DNA of 64,000 nt from Brucella thiophenivorans (GTDB lineage: Bacteria; Pseudomonadota; Alphaproteobacteria; Rhizobiales; Rhizobiaceae): NCBI RefSeq assembly GCF_002252445.1, contig NZ_NNRJ01000019.1, positions 372,001 to 436,000 of the forward strand. The letters are read 5' to 3'. The notes beneath the pieces are model-generated. The model saw only the letters and a program-made list of their open reading frames with translations. It did no database searches and had not been told where the DNA came from. Positions 39,627 to 47,083 of this stretch are shown piece by piece (within the stretch, counting starts at the first letter, position 1; each line of letters begins with the position of its first letter). The position numbers and the translations under genes are program-made.

Positions 39627-40241
39627 TTACTGGCTCATTTTTTCGAGCTTGTAAGTCAGTAACCGCTCAAAACGGCGCTCGAAATTGATTGTTTCAACAC
39701 GATCAAATCGCTCCTGCGCCTTATCATGCGCTGCCATCAGCTGTTCTGTCACCTTATCAATGTCAGCGCGAAGCGTCGCACAATCCCTGCGGCTGCGCAG
39801 CGAACGTATCTGCCGCTCCATCTCGCTCGCATGACTACGGGCGATCACAATATGACTTTCTTCGTGGCGACGAATGTCCTGATAGAGAGTATCCCAGATG
39901 AGTGCCAGTTCAGGCGAGGCTTTGCGACGCTGCTTCCAGCGCGGCAGCATCACCTTCGCGTGCACATTGACATAAACACCCTGAACCTTGCAGGCGCGGT
40001 CGCCTGTCGCGCGGCCGTAACGCACTTTGGCGTCAAAGCGGATTTCGGCAGCACCCGGATGATGTTGTCCGGTCTTTTTGAGAAATGGTCCGCTGCGCGA
40101 CAATGCCTTGTCGAGATCTTCCGCTGTCTTTCCGTTCACGGTATAAAAGTTGAATGTCCGGAAAATGGAAGCCGCTTGCGCCTGTGGAACAACCACGGCC
40201 AGCGCCAAACCTATAGCCAGAACTCGTTTCTTAAAAGACAT
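39627..40241 (-). CDS. Exported DUF922 protein, predicted zinc protease
   Basis: 204 residues from ATG 40241 (MSFKKRVLAIGLALA), chosen because AAGAGG lies 9-10 bases upstream; an ATG six codons earlier lacks this. A signal peptide covers about residues 1-24 (AVVVPQAQA cleavage). The mature part matches the DUF922 family: FRTFNFYTVNGKTAEDLDKAL, then the zinc-binding HEESHIVIA near residue 130. The family is predicted to be periplasmic metallopeptidases; the substrate is unknown. Its nearest neighbour on the same strand is the distant growth-pole gene, so it appears monocistronic. Confidence 0.82.
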   Translation of the reverse strand: MSFKKRVLAIGLALAVVVPQAQAASIFRTFNFYTVNGKTAEDLDKALSRSGPFLKKTGQHHPGAAEIRFDAKVRYGRATGDRACKVQGVYVNVHAKVMLPRWKQRRKASPELALIWDTLYQDIRRHEESHIVIARSHASEMERQIRSLRSRRDCATLRADIDKVTEQLMAAHDKAQERFDRVETINFERRFERLLTYKLEKMSQ

Positions 40242-40402
40242 GTTCCGGCACCTCTTCATATAACCAGAAAGAAATTCGCAAATTCATTGATGAGCAACAT
40301 GGCATGCAATCGTCAAGAGAACTATAACGACCAGCATAAAACGTCATACTTGTTATTTGGCTGCATCAGTTCCGACAACAAAGACAATTGGAATATTCAT
40401 CA

Positions 40403-41242
40403 ATGATGAAAGAATGGCAACTTGCCCATGATCGTAACCTTCAATTGGGTGCAAAATCTGTCATCATGGGCATTTTAAATGTCACGCCGGATTCATTTTC
40501 CGATGGCGGTCTTCATAATGATGTCGACAAGGCATTGGTGGTTGCTGAAAAAATGCTGGATGATGGCGCAACTATTATCGACGTTGGTGGCGAGTCGACC
40601 CGTCCGGGTGCAGACGCTGTGGATGCTGAAACGGAAGCGGCTCGCATTGTGCCGGTCATTCGCGCACTGACCGAACATTTCGGCTGTATTATTTCAATTG
40701 ATACCTACCGTGCTTCAACGGCTCAGCTCGCGGTTGAAGCAGGCGCGCACATCGTCAACGACGTTTGGGGTCTGCAAAAAGAGCCGGAAATCGCAAAGGT
40801 TGCCAAACATACCGGATCAGGTCTGGTCATCATGCATACCAGTCGCGACCGGTATGCCAATCCCGATGTGATTGCCGATCAGTTTGAATTTCTCGATAGC
40901 TCATTGGAAATCGCGGGCAGGGCAGGCATTGAAGCCTCCCGCATTGTGCTTGATCCGGGTTTTGGCTTTGGCAAAGACAAAGATGAAGACATTGCGCTGA
41001 TGGCGCGTATGGAGGAGTTGCAGCGTTTCGACTATCCTCTGCTCGTTGGGACGTCGCGTAAACGTTTCATCGGTGCAATCACCGAACAGGTCGACCCTTT
41101 GATGCGCGATGTGGGAACGGCTGCAACATCGGTAGCGATGCGTCTGGCTGGTGCCAGTATTTTCCGAGTTCATAATGTCGCTTTTAATAGGGACGCACTT
41201 GCAGTTGCTGATGCTATCCTGCAAAGCAGAGTAAATAGGTAA
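40403..41242 (+). CDS. folP: Dihydropteroate synthase
   Basis: Condenses hydroxymethyl-dihydropterin pyrophosphate with p-aminobenzoate in folate synthesis; the target of sulfonamides. It has 279 residues. Motifs are MGILNVTPDSFSDGG near residue 22, GGESTRPGA near 62, SIDTYRA, HIVNDVWG, DPGFGFGKD and GTSRKRFIG near 216. ATG 40403 is used; an in-frame TTG 15 bases earlier is less likely. It leads the folP-folB-folK operon, with folB 13 bases downstream. Confidence 0.96.
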   Translation: MMKEWQLAHDRNLQLGAKSVIMGILNVTPDSFSDGGLHNDVDKALVVAEKMLDDGATIIDVGGESTRPGADAVDAETEAARIVPVIRALTEHFGCIISIDTYRASTAQLAVEAGAHIVNDVWGLQKEPEIAKVAKHTGSGLVIMHTSRDRYANPDVIADQFEFLDSSLEIAGRAGIEASRIVLDPGFGFGKDKDEDIALMARMEELQRFDYPLLVGTSRKRFIGAITEQVDPLMRDVGTAATSVAMRLAGASIFRVHNVAFNRDALAVADAILQSRVNR

Positions 41243-41255
41243 TAGGAACAAAGCC

Positions 41256-41615
41256 GTGTACACCATTCGCATCATGAATTGCGCATTCTTCGCGCATCAC
41301 GGCGTCTTTGACGAAGAGAACAAGCTCGGCCAGCGTTTTTATGTAGATGCTATCCTTGATGTCGATCCGAGCGATTCACTGGAAAATGACGATATTGAAG
41401 GCACAGTTCACTATGGAATCGCTTTTGCCGTCATTGAGGACATCATCACCGGACGGCAACGTTATTTGATCGAAACACTGGCGCTCGATGTCGGCAAAGC
41501 ACTCACAGAGCGTTTTCCGCAAATTAAGCGTGCTGAAATCACGATTCGCAAACCGAATGCACCGGTTCCGGGTGTGCTCGATCATGTGGAAGTCACGGTG
41601 GTATATCCGCGTTGA
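41256..41615 (+). CDS. folB: Dihydroneopterin aldolase
   Basis: Converts 7,8-dihydroneopterin to 6-hydroxymethyl-dihydropterin. It has 119 residues. MNCAFFAHHGVFDEENKLGQ near the N terminus holds the substrate-binding Glu, and the central VHYGIAFAVIEDI and C-terminal ITIRKPNAPVPGVLDHVEV are family signatures with the catalytic Lys. It starts with GTG at 41256, with AGGAAC upstream. The middle gene of the folate operon. Confidence 0.95.
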   Translation: MYTIRIMNCAFFAHHGVFDEENKLGQRFYVDAILDVDPSDSLENDDIEGTVHYGIAFAVIEDIITGRQRYLIETLALDVGKALTERFPQIKRAEITIRKPNAPVPGVLDHVEVTVVYPR

Positions 41616-41626
41616 TCGAAACAGAC

Positions 41627-42148
41627 ATGCCTTATCGCGCCTGGCTGGGTCTTGGCGGCAATATTGATAATCCCGTTGCGTCCATGGCCAAAGCATTGAA
41701 ATTGTTTGATGGGCGTGGCGACACGAAGGTCATCGCCGTCTCAAATGTTTACCGCACACCGCCATGGGGCAAGACCGATCAGGCGTGGTTTCACAATGCA
41801 TGCGCAGAAATCACAACGGCACTTGAACCGATCAAGCTCATAGAGACATGTCTTGAAGTGGAGCGATCGCTCAAGCGCGTGCGGCTGGAGCGCTGGGGAC
41901 CGCGCATCATCGACATTGATATTCTTGCGATGGAAACCAACGCGGGGGAAGCCATCGTCTTGAATGAGACATCTCTTGAACTCCCGCATCCGCGCATACA
42001 AGACCGCGCATTTGTAATTGTACCGCTCAATGATATTACACCGGAATTGCAAATTGCTGGAAAAAGCGTTTCCGAATGGGAAGCTTCCTGCGAAAGTTCG
42101 GAAATAGAAAAAGCCCGCACGGATGCGGGCTGGTGGCTTGAAACATAG
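41627..42148 (+). CDS. folK: Hydroxymethyl-dihydropterin pyrophosphokinase
   Basis: Transfers pyrophosphate to 6-hydroxymethyl-dihydropterin, supplying the FolP substrate. It has 173 residues from ATG 41627 (MPYRAWLGLGGN); a TTG at 41612 overlapping the folB stop would add five residues and cannot be excluded. Signatures are LGLGGNIDNP, NVYRTPPWGKTDQAWFHNA, RWGPRIIDIDIL with the two metal Asp residues near 95-97, and LPHPRIQDRAFVIVPL. The 3' end of the coding region contains a hairpin that probably terminates the converging gene. Confidence 0.95.
   Translation: MPYRAWLGLGGNIDNPVASMAKALKLFDGRGDTKVIAVSNVYRTPPWGKTDQAWFHNACAEITTALEPIKLIETCLEVERSLKRVRLERWGPRIIDIDILAMETNAGEAIVLNETSLELPHPRIQDRAFVIVPLNDITPELQIAGKSVSEWEASCESSEIEKARTDAGWWLET
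42107..42131 (-). terminator. Terminator of the converging exported-protein gene, inside folK
   Basis: Read on the minus strand, the stem AGCCCGCA / TGCGGGCT with a 4-base loop is followed by TTTTTC. It begins 22 bases past the stop of the gene at 42154-42687 and lies wholly within the folK coding sequence. Confidence 0.75.
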
Positions 42149-42153
42149 ATGGT

Positions 42154-42687
42154 TTAATTCTTGGCGATGCTGCCGACAGCCATGTTGTCAACGCGCTTCA
42201 GACTCATACCGATCACCGGAACCAGTTCCTTTTCGACGCGAACAGACACAGTAACATTCATAGTGTTTTGATCGGAAACACGAGCAAGCATGGCCCCATT
42301 GAGGTCTTTGCGATTGAGGCCTAGAACAACCTTGTTACCGGTGACGGAACCAGACGTTACATTGAGGCCTTTGCCTTCTGCACCGTCATTGAACTTGCCG
42401 GAATAGCTTGAGCCGCTGCGGGTAACTGTCGCTTTCATTGGCTGCGAAAACACGCCAACGCGGCAGGAACCATCCAGCGTCATACCGATTGAATCATCGG
42501 GCGTTGTGCCAGCCAGCGTGCAGACGAATTTCGTGCCTTTGTATTTTCCGGCAACAATCTCACCCGGGCCCGACCATTGGCCCTCGATGGTCTGGAAAAA
42601 CTGTTCGTCCTTGTCAGCAGCCAGTGCAGGTGCAGCAAGGAACGATGCGGGCAGTAGCGTGAGGCATGCAACGATGTAATTTTTCAT
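42154..42687 (-). CDS. Exported protein of unknown function
   Basis: 177 residues from ATG 42687 (MKNYIVACLTLLPASFLAA). A signal peptide covers about 24 residues, with cleavage after APALA. The mature part is beta-rich: TIEGQWSGPGEIVAGKYKGTKFVC, GMTLDGSCRVGVFSQPM and GSYSGKF-like repeats, resembling a small lipocalin-like or calycin barrel, which is an inference. Two Cys residues could form a disulfide. A longer upstream frame is not favoured, since the signal sequence starts here. It is monocistronic, with its terminator inside folK. Confidence 0.78.
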   Translation of the reverse strand: MKNYIVACLTLLPASFLAAPALAADKDEQFFQTIEGQWSGPGEIVAGKYKGTKFVCTLAGTTPDDSIGMTLDGSCRVGVFSQPMKATVTRSGSSYSGKFNDGAEGKGLNVTSGSVTGNKVVLGLNRKDLNGAMLARVSDQNTMNVTVSVRVEKELVPVIGMSLKRVDNMAVGSIAKN

Positions 42688-42895
42688 ATTCAGCTCTGTC
42701 CCGGAATTTCCACCACAAAGGCCATTCCAATCGTTTATTTCAATACACGCTGGCACGAACGCTCAGCATGTTTCGAAGGCGCAGGGATCGCAGATTCGAG
42801 CACCCAATATTCATGTCTTATAATCGTCGCGAATGGTTAATGCTTCGTTGTTGCGGATCGGAAAGTCAACTCATTTGCATCAATATGAGATGTTT

Positions 42896-43987
42896 CTAGC
42901 CACGATTTTTGGGCTTTAGATCCTTATCGCCATTTATGCGCGCAATATCACCAATGAAGTCGCCAATACCGGGTCTTTTCTCTGCATTGAAAGGGAAGGG
43001 CCGCACGACATCCATGGCCGCAATCCCGATGCGAGCCGTCATCAAACCATTGACCACGCCTTCACCGAGCTTTGCGGAAAGCTTTGACGCCAGCCCATGA
43101 CCGATAAGCTGCTGGATGACGCTGTCCCCCATGGCAATTGTACCAGTCACAGCCAGATGCGCGACAACGCGCCGCGCAAGCTTCAAAAAGCCCAGCGTTC
43201 CGGGGCGGCCACCATAAAGCTGTGACAGTCTGCGAATAAGACGCGCCGATTCAAAGATCACATAACCAATATCGACGAGCGCACGCGGACTGATCGCAGT
43301 CACAAGGGAAACACGCTTGGACGCATTGAGAATGAGCGCACGGGCTTCGCGATCCAGCGGACGCAGAATTTCAGTTTCTGCAAGCTGAATAAGATTGCGA
43401 CCATCGATGATTTCATCGCTTAAGCCATCCAGCATCTGTCTTCCGCGTGCGGTTTCGGGCAGGCTTGCTGCAATGGTGCGCAATTCATCGACAGCTTTGC
43501 GCGCTGCCGCCATATCATCACGCTCGGCAGCATCAGCTGCATCCTTGCGCAGATGCTGAACCGATGCCAGCCTGCGCAATGCCAGCAACTCGCGCATAAT
43601 AATCGCAACAAACGCGATGAGGGCAATCATCGCAACACCAAGCGCTGTCCAGCCAAGCCAGTCCGCACGTGAAAACAATGCCTGAATGAGGTCTTCAATC
43701 CAGATGCCAATGGCAAACGAAGCCAGGATACCCAAGGCACCGAACAGGATTTTGCTTAAAGACCATCGCCGGGAAGGTGGCGCTTCAAAGGACGGATCAA
43801 GGATCTCAAGCTCTGCCGCTTCGTCATCGCTAAGCGCAAAAACATCCACGTCAGGAACGAGCCTTTCCATATCCGTGACTGCGCGAGGACGACGGGGGAC
43901 GTCTTGCGCCATGTCTGGAGACGAAACCGTATCAACAGGTTTCCTGACGGTAAACGCCGTCGGTTTGCGTGGAGGCTGCTCACTCAT
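42896..43987 (-). CDS. ycjF: YcjF family inner-membrane protein (UPF0283/TIGR01620)
   Basis: 363 residues. A cytoplasmic N terminus of about 75 residues rich in Pro/Arg/Asp is followed by two membrane segments near 82-100 and 115-135 (LFGALGILASFAIGIWI; LGVAMIALIAFVAIIMREL). The conserved YcjF core then includes ISPRALVDIGYVIFESARLIRRL, QLYGGRPGTLGFLKLARR and GEGVVNGLMTARIGIAAMDVVRPFPF. The function is unknown; it is always linked with the YcjX GTPase, as here, with a 4-base overlap. The pair is stress-associated in enterobacteria. Confidence 0.9.
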   Translation of the reverse strand: MSEQPPRKPTAFTVRKPVDTVSSPDMAQDVPRRPRAVTDMERLVPDVDVFALSDDEAAELEILDPSFEAPPSRRWSLSKILFGALGILASFAIGIWIEDLIQALFSRADWLGWTALGVAMIALIAFVAIIMRELLALRRLASVQHLRKDAADAAERDDMAAARKAVDELRTIAASLPETARGRQMLDGLSDEIIDGRNLIQLAETEILRPLDREARALILNASKRVSLVTAISPRALVDIGYVIFESARLIRRLSQLYGGRPGTLGFLKLARRVVAHLAVTGTIAMGDSVIQQLIGHGLASKLSAKLGEGVVNGLMTARIGIAAMDVVRPFPFNAEKRPGIGDFIGDIARINGDKDLKPKNRG

Positions 43988-45444
43988 GCCAGACGATCTC
44001 CGATAAGAAACTGGAGTGCGCGATCAAGCCGGATGTGTGGTAGCGAAAGGGTGATGCCTTCCGCAGTGCGTTCAAGACGCGGAGGGCGAAAGCGCACAAA
44101 ACGAATGGCTGGCTCTTCACTCGAAAGCGATTGTTCGAATATTACATTAGGATTTTTTGGTAAATCACCGGGAAATATAGCAGTTTCTGTTTCACCATCG
44201 AATATATCGCCGTCAATATGCTCGCCTTTAAGCGGCGTTCCGATGATGACGGGCAGTGTGTCTTTGCCTTCTTTGACTGTCGCTTCGCGGGTGGCACGAA
44301 CGGCGGCCATGGCCAGCACTTCAATATCAGCGCCGGAAAAATCAGCGCGCTCAATAGCGCGTTCCACAAGGCGCCGAACGATTGCCTGCAATCTGTCATG
44401 GCTTTCATGATGCAGATGGTCGGCTTTGGTTGCCACAACCAGAATACGCCCGATACGACGCTGGATCAGTCCTGTGAGCAAATTGGCGCGTCCCGGACGG
44501 AAGCACGAAAGAATATCGGTGATTGCGCGTTCAAGATCACTCACCACGGCACCACCGGCATTCATGGCCTGCATAGCGTCAATCAGGATTATCTGGCGAT
44601 CAAGTCGCGCAATATGCTCGCGAAAAAATGGTTTGATCACATGCGTTTTGTAAGCCTCGTAACGACGCTCCATCATCGCAGCCAGACTACCGGTTTTGAA
44701 ATCATCCGGCTTTAAATCTGGCAGGGGGGCGAAAGTAAGCGCTGGCGATCCTTCGAGATCACCTGGCATCAGAAAACGTCCCGGCGGCAAGGTCGAGAGA
44801 GCACGCTCATCGGCTTTACCGGCGCGCAAATAAGCAGTGAAACTCTTTGCCAGTCTCTGCGCGGTCAGTTCATCGGCATTACCTGATGGCGTAACGCGCT
44901 CAGCCTCTCGAAGCCAATCCTCTGCCAGATCCACATGGGTCGGCTCATTGGCAAGCGCAAAAGAATCTGCGCTGAATTCACGATAGCTTTTGCCAAGCAA
45001 AGGGAGATCAAGCAGCCATTCGCCGGGATAATCGACAATATCAACGGACAGACGCCCCGGCGAAAGCCAGCGCCCCCATGCCGATGCGGTCTCATATTCG
45101 ATGGTCAGGCGAAGCTGCGATATGGCGCGAGTTGAATCCGGCCAGATACGTTCATCAAGCAGCGCTGAAAGATGCTCTTCATATTGAAAACGCGGCACGG
45201 CATCATCCGGCTGCGGCTCAAGCAGAGAGCGGGAAATACGTCCGGATTTATAGGCTTCAAACATCGGCAGGCGACCACCATGCACCATATTGTGCACGAG
45301 TGCCGTGATGAAGACGGTTTTGCCTGCCCGCGAAAGACCAGTGACACCAAGTCTCAATGAAGGAGACATTAAACCAGTCGCACGATCTGCTAATGTATCG
45401 AGCGCGATCCGTGCCTCATCACCGAAACTGGTCAGTTTTGCCAA
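43984..45444 (-). CDS. ycjX: YcjX family P-loop GTPase
   Basis: 486 residues. The P-loop is GVTGLSRAGKTVFITALVHNM near residue 33. Family signatures are LEPQPDDAVPRFQYEEH, VDIVDYPGEWLLDLPLL (DxPG-like switch), SPALTFAPLPD and VVATKADHLH near 345, the guanine-specificity motif in TKAD form. It is a cytoplasmic NTPase of unknown role. It overlaps ycjF by 4 bases (ATGA), and sixA lies 93 bases upstream on the same strand, suggesting a three-gene unit. Confidence 0.9.
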   Translation of the reverse strand: MAKLTSFGDEARIALDTLADRATGLMSPSLRLGVTGLSRAGKTVFITALVHNMVHGGRLPMFEAYKSGRISRSLLEPQPDDAVPRFQYEEHLSALLDERIWPDSTRAISQLRLTIEYETASAWGRWLSPGRLSVDIVDYPGEWLLDLPLLGKSYREFSADSFALANEPTHVDLAEDWLREAERVTPSGNADELTAQRLAKSFTAYLRAGKADERALSTLPPGRFLMPGDLEGSPALTFAPLPDLKPDDFKTGSLAAMMERRYEAYKTHVIKPFFREHIARLDRQIILIDAMQAMNAGGAVVSDLERAITDILSCFRPGRANLLTGLIQRRIGRILVVATKADHLHHESHDRLQAIVRRLVERAIERADFSGADIEVLAMAAVRATREATVKEGKDTLPVIIGTPLKGEHIDGDIFDGETETAIFPGDLPKNPNVIFEQSLSSEEPAIRFVRFRPPRLERTAEGITLSLPHIRLDRALQFLIGDRLA

Positions 45445-45537
45445 TTGTTACCTCGTAAAAATTACATCACGTCAGAGCCATAGATAGGAACTCATGAGGC
45501 ATATCAACAAGGTCGAGTTGGAATGCCTGACCAGTAT

Positions 45538-46041
45538 CTATGATTTTGGCAGAGGAAAACTTTCCAGAATTCCTTTGCCATGAGCAATTTCAGACAGCGG
45601 CCCATCAAAGCGGATTGTGGCAAGAGCTGCGGTTGGAAAACCGGCTTCCAGTCGGGAGAGACTCGAAGAGTCACCTTCGCCGCACAGCGCCAAAGTCAAA
45701 TCTTCGATACTCGGATTATGCCCCACCAGCATCAACTGCTCCGAATCGGCAGCTGCTCGAATGGCTTGCATATATTCACCCGGGCCTCCGCTATAGATAG
45801 CCTCATCGATGATTGTCTCAACCTTAATACCGAGCCGTTCGATCAAACCAGACGCCGTTTCGCGCGTTCGACAGGACCCCGAAAGCAAAACCTTGTCGGG
45901 AAAAAGCCCGGAAGCTTTCATAGCCTCTGCCAATCCGTCCAGAGCGGATATTGCTTCTTCATCCAAGGGCCTATCAAAATCATTCATTGCTGGCTTTGTC
46001 CACACTGCCTTGGCATGTCGGAGAAGGAAAAGACGACTCAT
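45538..46041 (-). CDS. sixA: SixA-type histidine phosphatase
   Basis: Histidine phosphatase of the branch-2-like short family, 167 residues. The catalytic RHG-type motif is LLRHAKA near residue 8, with FDRPLDE following; the partner His is in LMLVGHNPSIEDL near 104. E. coli SixA dephosphorylates a phosphohistidine in phosphorelay or PTS components, so a signalling role is plausible, though the target here is unknown. It is the first gene of the apparent sixA-ycjX-ycjF unit and is divergent from dksA. Confidence 0.88.
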   Translation of the reverse strand: MSRLFLLRHAKAVWTKPAMNDFDRPLDEEAISALDGLAEAMKASGLFPDKVLLSGSCRTRETASGLIERLGIKVETIIDEAIYSGGPGEYMQAIRAAADSEQLMLVGHNPSIEDLTLALCGEGDSSSLSRLEAGFPTAALATIRFDGPLSEIAHGKGILESFPLPKS

Positions 46042-46438
46042 AGAGTGCTCCTGGCTGCAATTTGAAAGGCGTGATCTGGTAGTGGTGCCACAATTTCTGC
46101 AAATTTGCTTTGGCTAGATATAGTTTTAGATCGTTTTTTTATAATTCACGTGAATATTCACAGGTAGTCTTGCTTTTTTATTGGGCATAAACTGGATGAT
46201 CGATTGTTCTTCATTCGTAATTATGTTTCGTAAGTAGTGGCCTGACGAGGCTTTTGAAGATGTTTATAAAAATAATAACTAATAAATTGTCCACCTAAAA
46301 TAATGTGCATATTTTTTCATCAAAATCATACAATTTTGATGACTTAAAAAGTAGTGAAGCGCGTGTGTTTGATGTTGTGTCCTCGTTGCGATGGACTTAT
46401 ATAACCGCTCGCGTCTCCTAGATGTGGGGTAATTCAGA
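46042..46438. other. AT-rich divergent control region sixA / dksA
   Basis: 397 bases, notably richer in A+T than the surroundings. It holds the perfect 12-bp palindrome ATTCACGTGAAT at 46144-46155, overlapping a TATAAT at 46140-46145. Long A/T tracts run over 46260-46350, and no gene is seen. dksA promoter elements are expected near its right end. Confidence 0.5.
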
Positions 46439-46855
46439 ATGAGTGAATTGATCGACCTTGACTATAGGCCCACTGAAGACGAGCCGTTCATGAATGAACG
46501 GCAGAAGTCTTACTTCCGTGCAAAGCTTGTTGCATGGAGGAATGATATTCTGCGCGAAGCGCGCGAAACTCTCGACGCGTTACAGCAGGAAAATGCAAAC
46601 CACCCGGACCTGGCGGATAGGGCATCCTCCGAAACGGATCGGGCAATTGAGCTTCGCGCTCGTGACAGACAGCGCAAACTGATTTCTAAAATTGATGCAG
46701 CCATTGGCCGTATTGAGGAAGGAACCTATGGTTTTTGTGAGGAAACCGGCGATCCAATCAGTTTGAAACGACTTGATGCACGACCAATCGCAACGCTTTC
46801 TATCGAAGCACAAGAGCGCCATGAGCGCCGCGAAAAGGTCTATCGCGACGATTGA
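46439..46855 (+). CDS. dksA: RNA polymerase-binding transcription factor DksA
   Basis: Secondary-channel regulator that acts with ppGpp in the stringent response. It has 138 residues. The coiled-coil tip region is DLADRASSETDRAIELRARDRQRKL, with the Asp/Ala-type tip residues. The globular part reads GFCEETGDPISLKRLDARPIATLSIEAQERHE. Only the first of the four zinc cysteines remains (pattern C, T, S, A), so it is probably zinc-independent, as reported for some DksA paralogues. The conserved C-terminal helix ends REKVYRDD. It is monocistronic with a strong terminator. Confidence 0.94.
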   Translation: MSELIDLDYRPTEDEPFMNERQKSYFRAKLVAWRNDILREARETLDALQQENANHPDLADRASSETDRAIELRARDRQRKLISKIDAAIGRIEEGTYGFCEETGDPISLKRLDARPIATLSIEAQERHERREKVYRDD

Positions 46856-46884
46856 TTTTCATCCAGTCGTGTATGAAATTTGAA

Positions 46885-46911
46885 GGCTGCGGTTTCCGCA
46901 GCCTTTTTTTC
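46885..46911 (+). terminator. Terminator of dksA
   Basis: A perfect 9-bp stem AGGCTGCGG / CCGCAGCCT with a TTT loop followed by a run of seven T residues, 30 bases after the stop. Confidence 0.92.
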
Positions 46912-46918
46912 TTTGCTT

Positions 46919-46989
46919 AGAGCGTTTCCAGCAAAAGTGCGTAGCGGTTTTGCGTAGGATAATGCGTAAAAAATACATAGAGCCATTCG
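46919..46989 (+). repeat. Intergenic palindromic repeat, type B copy 2
   Basis: TTAGAGCGTTTCCAGCAAAAGTG is followed by CGTAGCGGTTTTGC, GTAGGATAATGCGTAAAAAA and TAGAGC. It is the better-preserved type B copy (compare 33607). The hairpin arms are GCAAAA and TTTTGC. Confidence 0.75.
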
Positions 46990-47028
46990 TACACTTCCAC
47001 TTAAACGGGAACTGCTTCGTGTAGCGCA

Positions 47029-47063
47029 CAAAAAAGGGTATCAGCCCATAAGGCTGATACCCT
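47029..47063 (-). terminator. Terminator of the FliO-like gene
   Basis: Read on the minus strand, the 12-bp perfect stem AGGGTATCAGCC / GGCTGATACCCT with a 5-base loop is followed by TTTTT, 20 bases after the stop codon. Confidence 0.9.
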
Positions 47064-47083
47064 GAAACTATGGAAGCATATGA

